Assembly (NCBI GenBank): GCA_951799445.1
Contig: OX637287.1
Coordinates: forward strand, 5,332,001 to 5,396,000
From: Pseudisothecium myosuroides
Lineage: Eukaryota; Streptophyta; Bryopsida; Hypnales; Lembophyllaceae
DNA: 64,000 bases
Reading direction: 5' to 3'
Shown: piece after piece, positions 56,065 to 64,000 of the stretch
Position numbering within the stretch: the stretch's first letter is position 1
How the letters are laid out: each line of letters begins with the position of its first letter
Notes under the pieces: model-generated
Told to the model about the DNA's origin: nothing
The model's database searches: none
What the model saw: the letters and a program-made list of their open reading frames with translations, nothing else
Made by a program: the position numbers and the translations under genes

Positions 56065-57620
56065 ACCTCTGGTGATACTAGCTACCTCTCCTCTAACTTG
56101 GCGCGAACGAGACTTGGAGAATTTGAGCAGAACGAGCACATGTGGACGGCAATTACATTCTCAGTGAAATTTCACATCATCATCTCTAAACAACCAGTCA
56201 TTCATTTCTGGGCTAACAATCGACAGATTTCGAGAAAAACTGGTCTACCGAATGCGAATTTTAAGAAGCAAATGCGATTATTCAGCCAGATTTCAACGAA
56301 AATTTCTTTAAATAGCCAGAAATCATTAGTAGCTACCAAAATAACAAAAAACCTAAGCAAAATTTCCCGAAATAGTAGCCTGACCCAAATTTTGAAGTCA
56401 AAATGAAAAATGAGAAAAGCAATGCTGCCCTAAAAAGATGCACAGTGCATTTCTATCCTGCAATTCTCGGCATGGACAATCCGCACCTTCAAACCTAAAC
56501 ACCAATGATTCAATCCACGAAACTCTCGACAATTTGGAGTTCAGAGTCTACATGAACTTGGAACCCGTCAACATTCAAAAACCTCCATGGCATTCCTTCA
56601 GTCTGACATCCATCAGCAACCTCAATAACCCAAAACGGCGACTCACCTAACAAGTTTCAGCCACACACATCCACAGACGGGATTCCACGAAGAAAGAGCT
56701 CCTGAAATCTAAGCTTCAATCGAGTTGCTCTTCGATTCGAATTGCAAAATGCGCCGGGATATCATAAAGCATGCTCTTGAGGTGAAATTCGACGCTCAAG
56801 ATTGTTTGAAAGCATCGAAAATATGAGCAATGCTGAATCCTGAACTGTATTTTGCAAGTGAAAACTACGGAAATCTCCACTCAATTCAACAATTTCGCGA
56901 ACCTTACAGTAGATTGGATTTTACAGTAGATTGGGTATGGCAGACTCCTGTAAGAGCACCCATTGGATGAAGAACCGGCAGCAAATTTTTGCATATACAT
57001 CCACCAAATGCCCAATGCCTTTTTTTCAGCTTCTAAGAATTTGCTCTAAATTGAACAAGAAAACATTTTGATAAGTTTTATCAATTTTTTTAAATTGTAA
57101 CCGTACAAATTCAAACTAGACATGTTAGAGATCACATAAGAAAAGAAAACACAACAATATCACTTATGGATTGATAGATTATAATTTTTGATGATGAGGG
57201 TGATAAAACTGTGAACTGACTTTAAGTCTTTCAATCCTCTATTCACATGTCAAATCTAGAAAATTGATCACCAAAAAAATATGAGGTTAAGGGACATAAC
57301 ATACATAATCCCAATCAACTTCACGGCTTCTCAAAATCTCTTCTACAATTTTTTTAAATGAATTTCTAGTGTGAATTTTTCTCCGAGATTTTGTGTATTT
57401 GAGGCTCATTTCCAAGAGTCCTTGACACTACGGAAAGTCAAGATTGAAATGGACACCCTTGCACAAAATCTTGAATAGAATCATTTTCAAAATCAGATTT
57501 TTGATGCTAAAACTAGACTTCAAAAAGACTTTTTCAAAAATATAAACTATTAAAAATAGCAATTTGGTAAGGTTTTATTTAACTTCAAAGTATTGTTGAC
57601 ACCAAAATTTGGTTGGGGCA
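56065..57620. other. Intergenic sequence, no gene supported
   Basis: Gene-like base composition to about 56960, probably the distal promoter of the LTO1-type gene, then AT-rich repeat-like DNA. Open frames at 56098-56406 and 56438-56650 have no known domain. Confidence 0.45.
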
Positions 57621-57627
57621 TTTAGGA

Positions 57628-57642
57628 TGCATATACATATAC

Positions 57643-57719
<77 letters not shown>

Positions 57720-57725
57720 TATATT
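57628..57725. repeat. (ACATAT)n-(AT)n microsatellite
   Basis: Three or four ACATAT units lead into about 55 bp of pure AT dinucleotide, ending in ATGTATATATACATATATATAT. The 71-codon Tyr-Ile frame across it is an artefact. Confidence 0.95.
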
Positions 57726-57729
57726 TAGG

Positions 57730-59565
57730 GATAGGACAAAAGATACTGGTGGGGGGAATGTGTTTATGATGAATCACAGGAATACTTGTCGCATTTTAGA
57801 TTTTCATTGTAAACGTCAGATGAAATAATTGAATGATATTTCTCCGGGATGAAAACGTCATGGATTTTATAACAAGAGTCGTAATAGGGGTTGTCACACT
57901 GTATACTTGATATAATATATATATAATTTTTACGTCAATTTCAACAAATTGCACTAAAGCTTTTTTGTATTGGTAGTTACATACGGCCACCAATATTATG
58001 AAATTTAAACATCCTTCTATGATTTCCCTAAAGTAACAATACTTTTAATTGTTTAAATAAGATTTTAAGCATGGATCATATTATTCAATTGTGAAAGTAT
58101 TTGTTGGATCTTAGTAGTCAAAAGCGAATTTTAGATTCTCTTCAAAAATCAATGCTTTTTTAGACTCAGCGTAATTAACTATAAATTTTTGAAGTGAAAA
58201 AAATAAATGTATCCAAGCCGACTCTAGGCTCTCATGTATGGATATCATACATTATAGGCAAGAATTTAGATGGGACAGTTTTGCAAATAGATTGGGTGTA
58301 GTTACACTACATGTAAGTTGATAAGCAATGGCTTGTAGGTCTTTCAATAAAACATTGAGGAAATTGGTTTTAAAGAAAGTGTCATTTTGAAGATTTAAGC
58401 ATTAATTAAAATGAATGACGAGTTATTTGAACAAGAACTTTGTTCATCATTCCAAATATATATGACCACTTAAGGATTAATGCTCAATTTTTTTAGGACC
58501 ACACAAAAATCTCTTCTAAATCTTGAACAATAGTTTGTTTGTTTTTTAGAAATTGCTTTCTATGATAATAAATGATAGCTTGGTTTAATTTACTTTTGTA
58601 CACTAAGAAATCATAACATTCTTGAATAGTACTAGCAAGTTCCTTTTGATACAAAATCCTCCTCAAAAATCTAGGACCGAATCATTTAAGACTTCAATTG
58701 AATTGGTAGTTCCTCATAAATTTCATAACTTTAATTTGTAGATGGTATCATTCTACCAACAGTGCCATTGTAAAACACCTCAATTTTTCTAATCAAGAAT
58801 ATTATGATTAATTTTGCACTTTATTGGATACATGTATAGTAAGTTGCACATGTGAAGTAAACAAGTAGTTTGTACAAGCAACATTGGAATTGGAGTTGTG
58901 TAGGCCTACCAATTTCCATGGCCAGCCATACAACTTTTGCACACCTTAGTTCACTTGCTCCGTTCACACAATAGTAGACAGACTTGCCTAACACTGCTAC
59001 TAACATCCAATTCAAACATACTATAACTTATGAGCCAACTTATGAAATTTTAGTCATCAACCAATTGTTTATTTGCATTGTTATTTATTTGCAATAGTGG
59101 AAAGACCACCCATATTTCATTTTTGTGATGGATTTGCTTCATGGAAGTGTTCATTTTTCAGGAATGAAATGTATCACTATTGGGTGTGCTTACTGTATAT
59201 ATATGCACCACAAAGAGAAGATGCAAAAAATGATTATTTAACCCTCTAACAACAAGGCGGCCTAAAAGTCTCCAATGACAAAGAATCCTTCTATGAAAGA
59301 TGGAAGTGCAAACGTTCATCCTTGGAATTATATGCAAAAAAGGGCTCACATCTTGTACAGTAATTTGACCTGCAATGTGTCACTCCAGAATTTTATTTTT
59401 GTGAAAATTAGTTCAATACAGAAAATATTCCAGACAGTACTACCTCAAAATAGTGCGAGGTTGGTAAATTGATGTCACTCGCACTAGAGTAGTAGGATAA
59501 ATCAGTGTATTTGTTCCTGATCATCACTCCCAACTGAAATTCCTCCCAAAATTCGAATCTCTTGC
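57730..59565. other. AT-rich intergenic sequence, nothing recognised
   Basis: No domain-bearing ORF. The only repeat partner noticed is 58215-58325 with 52640-52800. Confidence 0.45.
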
Positions 59566-59572
59566 AGTGATT

Positions 59573-62500
59573 TCAACTGTTCGTCATGGCAGCGAATGCC
59601 GCATTCGTCATTCGACAATTCCGACGAATCTCACCCTTCACTCCCGGAAATCCTGGTATCCCCATCTTGATCTGATTTGAAGCCATGTGCACCAACGCAT
59701 TGGAAAATTTTAGCTGCACAAACACAAACCCGCACACACACTTCCTTCAATGCAAAACCTTGAAAATGTTGAAAATGCAAACCTTGACTTCAATGCAAAC
59801 CTTCAATGTACACACAGCAAACCTCGGATTTTGTTGATACAGATGAAGTTTCAATGGACCAACTGAAAGACTCAGATCTAGCTATGCCAGTCATAGTTAC
59901 CAGAGCACTTGGATTTCACACAATATAATGTCGATTTGATCGAATATGACCATCTTTGCAAACAAAAGGATGTCGACACTAATTCAACCGTAAGTACCCC
60001 AACTGCCGGGAGTGGTTGGAATGAATCATATGAGAAGCTTTGAGGAAGGTAATAAGAGGTACTTCTAAAAAGAAAAATCAACCGAGGAAATGGTGGCCTA
60101 CGTTTTTGAACAAATTGGAATATGTTTTTTGTTTTTTTGAGATAGAGGAGATTTCATTTCCAAGAACAGTAAAACTCAGAGCAGAAAGCCCCCACAACCA
60201 GGCAAAATTGGAATATGTTTTGAAGGTTACAATGATCGATCAACTGTCAGCTTCCAAGGTGAACGTTCTGTTTAAATCTTGGGCATTTAGGGTTCACGAT
60301 ACTGCTATTCATTCTAGAATAGTTCTTATAATTCTGTCAGAAGGAATAGTTCATGCCAGTGAACTATTGCAAATTAAGTGTCCAATGCTACTTCCATTAG
60401 AGGAAATCATGTCTTACGGTTTTGAGCAAATTGAATTAAACATGCTTTGAAAGTTGCAACAAATCAACTATCCTCTCTCAAAGTGAACTACACATTTTAG
60501 TCGAGGGCATTCAGGGTTAACATTCCTGCTGTGCATTTCTACGATAGTTCATAGAATTCCATCAGAAGAAATCATGTCAGTTTTTGAGCAAATTGCAATA
60601 TGATACGAGAGTTACTACAATCAACTGTTAGCTAGCTTCCACAGTTATATTTATCTCGAGCATTTAGGGTTAACAATCCTCCTGTCCATCTCTACGATAG
60701 TTCGTACATTTCGATCACAATCAATAGTTCATTCCAATGAAAGTAATTGGAATGCAACCCACCTGCCAGAAATCCCCGTTCTGAGAGTTCAAGTTGGAAG
60801 CGAACTCAGTTTGGTGGTCAAGAAACAAAGCGTGGTCCGAAGTGAACATCACTCGTCCCGTGACGCCGTTGGTGTAGTACATGTTGTCGAAGGTGTTGGG
60901 CGACACGGGGTCCAGCGGCACGGCCGTGTTCGGATTCCCGTTCTGCGGACACACTTGCTGCAGATGCACGGCGTAATCCACATCCAGAGCCGGGTCCACA
61001 CCGTTGGGGGAGCCCGGGAAGTTGTAGAGGCGAGAAAAGATCTGTGCGCAGCTCGTCCTGCCCACGGTATGTGCACCTGCATGACACTCACATCATCATT
61101 TTTAGCACCCAGCTTACAAGTGATCTTCGCAAGACCATATCCGATCCGTGAATCATAACATTTCGAAAAGAAAGAGAAAGAACTCCGATAGTTACGTTAT
61201 GAAGGGGACGTATATTAAGAGTCTGTTTGAGAGTTGGTGAGAATTAGGGTTTGTTCAGGATTTAACTGCGATTTTGAACAACCAACCAAGCTAGGTTCCT
61301 TTCAATCTTTGGCAAGTTTCAGAATAGGTGAATCCCAGCTGCGAGGGGCGTCTATGCCAGTGGAATATCAAGTGATTCCACTGCATACATTGCAACGTTC
61401 GCTGCACCATGTTTTAATTTCTATAAGCGTGTAGGGTGAACCTTAGATCACTTGATGCTTAGGGGGACATCTCTTTGGCTGGGATTTTGCTCAAGAATTT
61501 TCTTCTGATATGTGAATATTCACCCAACATGACGACACATTCACTGAAATTTTGAATATAGACATCTCTAGACATCCCAGGGAGAAACATTCCTTTCTAC
61601 AATGCAGTGGTCGGAGGATTTTTTCTGTGGCATTCAAAGATACTAATTATGACGATTTGGGAGCGGGGTTTAGGGTTTAGGGTGGGGTGCCTGAGAGCGT
61701 GATCATCTCATCCTGGCCGAGTCCCTGCGCCAAGAATTTCTGCGTCAGCTCCGTGGCAGAGGTTTCCGTGGACACCAGATTGGCGTCGGCGCTGGCGGTG
61801 CTGGACACCAACCCATCCAGACGTCCCGTGGGCATGTCGAAATGCCGTCCGCCAGTCTGCAGAAACCAGGAACACAATGGCCATCAATCAAACGAAAAAC
61901 TCTATCAATGTAGTACTTTAACGATGAATGAACAATGTAGAAGACGAGCATTACCAAAGAGACAGCGTCACGAGCAGCGAGCGCAACAATGTCGGCACAC
62001 GAGACAGTGTTAGGGCACGTCTTCTCCAGCTGCGTCTTGGCGGCGTCGATCACTTCGTAGCCTCGCACTGTCAAGTTGGGGTTAGACTTCTTCTCCACGT
62101 TGGGATTCTGCGCACTGGGATCCAGAAGAAGGGATGCATCACAGCCCTGCAAAACCGGACCAAGGTTTCAAAACGACCAATTTCTTATTCGTCATATTGT
62201 GAGAAATCAATAATTAAGACCGAACCGGCCTTTATATCACCAGAATCGGTGACGAACATCGTATGTCACTATAAAACGAAGTAGTGCTTGCAACAAATCA
62301 TTAATTTGCAATGGTTTTGTAGCGGTTCTGTACTTGTATTTGCCTTAACCCATCTCTATTGCAAACCATTGCAAAAAAACTGCAAACTTCTTGCAAAAGT
62401 CTTGGACGCAAAACCGCTACACTTCTACAGTTTTATGCCTAAATTGTGGCAAAGATTATTGCAAACTCAAGTAGTCGCATATGCATTGCAAAATGTTGTA

Positions 62501-62958
62501 CTAAACCATAGCAAAATTGCTAGTAGATTTCTGTCGAGCATTGCATAACCGTTGCAGAAAGTACTAATGCAATTTCAACCTTCTGTCCTAGTGTGTGTTG
62601 GTCGAAATATAAACAAATAAACTTGGACAAAGAAATGTCGGCAAATAATCTCGATCATGGGCATATTACTTGCACATTGAAGTAGTAAGATCGAAATGCG
62701 GTGCAGCGAGCAACACAAGTACGCATGTACCTCCACGAAGCAGTCATGGAACAACATGCGAATTAGAGAGGGAGCCACGCTGGGGTTCTCATTGAAGGCT
62801 TGTGTCACCGCTTGTGTAACAATGGCTTCCGCGTTTGCGCAGTTCTTCGTTCCGTAGTAGCCAATGAAGAACTGAGCATTCACTCCACTCCAGCTACATG
62901 AATATCCCACTATCCACAACGCTACCAGGAACCTGCTAATAGCCATAGCCATTGCCAT
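59573..62958 (-). CDS. Class III secretory peroxidase
   Basis: Five exons on the minus strand: 62958-62731, 62146-61955, 61856-61691, 61076-60763 and 59713-59573, encoding 346 residues, close to the family norm. A signal peptide (about 1-28, ending SGVNA) is followed by the distal haem signature RMLFHDCFV (Arg67, His71), [29 protein letters not shown], the proximal haem ligand in LSGAHTVG (His198), and the C-terminal KGEIRRNCR. All eight conserved cysteines of the family are present. The enzyme uses hydrogen peroxide to oxidise phenolics, and such peroxidases act in the apoplast on lignin-like polymers or on redox signalling. Intron 3 starts with GC (TCAG-GCACCC), with no usable GT nearby; the frame closes exactly with the next exon. 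Intron 4 is over 1 kb and contains internal repeats. No TATA box stands out upstream. Confidence 0.95.
60105..60735. repeat. Degenerate tandem repeat inside peroxidase intron 4
   Basis: Three successive versions of a roughly 150-250 bp unit: TTTTGAGCAAATTG(A/G)AATA, GTTGCAAC-AATCAACT, GGGCATTTAGGGTTAACA, TGCTGTCCATTTCTACGATAGTTC and a CATCAGAAGAAAT...AGTTCATTCC end. The best-aligned boundaries are near 60190, 60418 and 60585. Copies are quite diverged. Confidence 0.65.
62290..62575. repeat. TTGCAAA-rich segment in peroxidase intron 1
   Basis: About nine occurrences of TTGCAA within 290 bases, and a short inverted pair GGTTTTGTAGCGGTT / AAAACCGCTACA (62311 and 62410). A small element or fortuitous enrichment; not coding. 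Confidence 0.4.
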
Positions 62959-62959
62959 C

Positions 62960-63630
62960 TCGTCTCACTTCTTAGCTTTCAGTCCACCAGCAGCTGATTT
63001 ACTTCTCGATACGAGATTACCTTAGATCTCGTACCAAAAATACCTCAGTGATGTACAGATCTTCTACTCTGCAACTGCTCTGGTCTATCAATCGAACTCA
63101 GCTGATCACAATCTACTTGCAATCGTAACGTGAATGAAGTTAGTTACTTCAGAGCAAGATCGAGCTGCTGCAAGTTAGAAGGAAGAGAAGAGCGAGTACT
63201 CAAGTTGATCTGAGAAAGAGGTGACACTTAAGATCGAGATATAAGTTATGAATGTGAATTGAAGTAGCTCAAGTTCGATGTCACCTGTACTCAGCTGCAA
63301 TTAACAGTCACCTGCCCCGGCTTGAATTAATAATGATCACCAGGAACTATAGAAGTGAGTTGCGTAGTACAAGCTGTATGTTGCTGACTGCTGCGGCAGT
63401 GGCACTACTGAGCACTGACAGGAAACATGAATGCATTAATTAATGTCAACGAAGACTGTGAGGCACCCTGCTCGTCGGGACGACGCGGTTTTAGTCCATC
63501 TTAGTTGAGCTTCATGAAGTGCACGCAGCTGCCATCGCCGGGGTCACTGAGTAACTGACTGGCGGAGACTTTTGTGCCTCACGGTGTCATATTGGTGACA
63601 AAGTGATCACGACTTCACGAGTAGTCATGA
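62960..63630. other. Peroxidase upstream region
   Basis: GC-richer and unique, consistent with the promoter and 5' leader of the minus-strand peroxidase gene. No clear TATA box within 200 bases of the ATG. No ORF supported. Confidence 0.4.
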
Positions 63631-63639
63631 GAAGTTTTG

Positions 63640-63900
63640 AGGTGGGGTGCTCAGAGACTGCCTTCTAATGAGTACTGATCCTCGATTTTCAGAGGGGGTG
63701 CACACCTTGTAACATTTTCAGTCAATTTTTGTTAAAGAGACAGAAAGAAGTTGCATCTAATCCACTTTAGTTCATACTCTTTGGACACTTATTGAATTAG
63801 TTATGAATTTTTGAAGTTGGAAGTGGAGGTGCTTTGAAATTGTTCCCATCTTGAAATGTTTATTAAGGGTACATTAAAACTTATACCGGTATGTATCCCT
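63640..63900. repeat. Dispersed repeat, partner of 31730-31985
   Basis: Shares GGGGTGCACACCTTG-AACATTTTCAGT, CATCTAATCCACTT-AGTT, TTTGGACACTTATTGAATTAG and TTTTTGAAGTTG blocks with the 31.8-kb copy in the same orientation. Confidence 0.55.
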
Positions 63901-64000
63901 ATGTTAGAGGATGGGTTAAGAGCCCACTTTAGTATTGAAAATTAGGATTGTCTGAAGTATTGAGGTCAGTTTTTTGTCACATTTCTTGAAAATGGCAGAC

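Noticed and set aside
57613..57828. 71-codon Tyr-Ile repeat frame
   Set aside because: Translation of the AT dinucleotide microsatellite.
60811..61158. Plus-strand frame over peroxidase exon 4
   Set aside because: GC-rich antisense shadow of a well-identified exon.
1..64000. CRISPR arrays, operons, ribosome binding sites, rRNA and tRNA genes
   Set aside because: The window is eukaryotic nuclear DNA. No CRISPR-like array exists, and I saw no tRNA B-box or rRNA segment; the 30-bp and 178-bp repeats are direct tandems without spacers.

Overview
This window is nuclear DNA of a land plant. The evidence is intron-containing genes, a thioredoxin-fused VKOR of the chloroplast LTO1 type, a class III secretory peroxidase, Ty1/copia remnants, Stowaway-, Tourist- and CACTA-like termini, and plant telomere-type AAACCCT motifs. 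The species is not identifiable from the sequence. The short introns and the unusual Dof-like and WWE proteins make me lean weakly towards a seedless plant (bryophyte, lycophyte or fern). The window is AT-rich and about 85-90% repeat-derived; real genes are few and mostly in the right half.

Layout. 1-28.5 kb is a nest of transposable-element relics: an outer ~0.95-kb inverted repeat with a TTAA-flanked element in its centre, further TTAA-target elements (3.0, 14.5, 17.8 and 26.8 kb), foldbacks, a CACTA-like hairpin, two Stowaway-type elements, a ~0.74-kb TIR family (13.5, 20.1, 35.2 and 42.8 kb), and a deleted copia element (16.4-19.7 kb) with recognisable gag, protease, integrase start, PBS and short LTRs. 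28.5-31.3 kb and 45.55-51.4 kb are the two arms of an inverted segmental duplication. Each carries one copy of a four-exon gene for a small WWE-domain protein. The right arm also holds a ~3.06-kb block, absent from the left arm, with an intact gene for a protein with two tandem Dof-like zinc fingers, plus a truncated copy of it. The 14-kb spacer between the arms contains three small MITEs, a second copy of a degenerate repeat also seen at 9.4-12.4 kb, a 178-bp tandem repeat and a small unrecognised two-ORF gene at 39.9-40.3 kb.

53.3-63.0 kb holds two well-supported complete genes on the minus strand: the LTO1-type VKOR-thioredoxin gene (seven exons) and a class III peroxidase (five exons, 346 residues). 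Both models need one GC-AG intron.

The genes do not form a pathway. LTO1 drives disulfide formation at the thylakoid lumen. The peroxidase acts in the cell wall. The WWE and Dof-like proteins are presumably intracellular or nuclear. The best candidate for something undescribed is the WWE/double-Dof-like inverted duplication at 28.5-51.4 kb. Its two WWE copies each carry a different N-terminal lesion in my gene model, and its zinc-finger gene has a TATA-type promoter and a 30-bp minisatellite that abuts its start codon.
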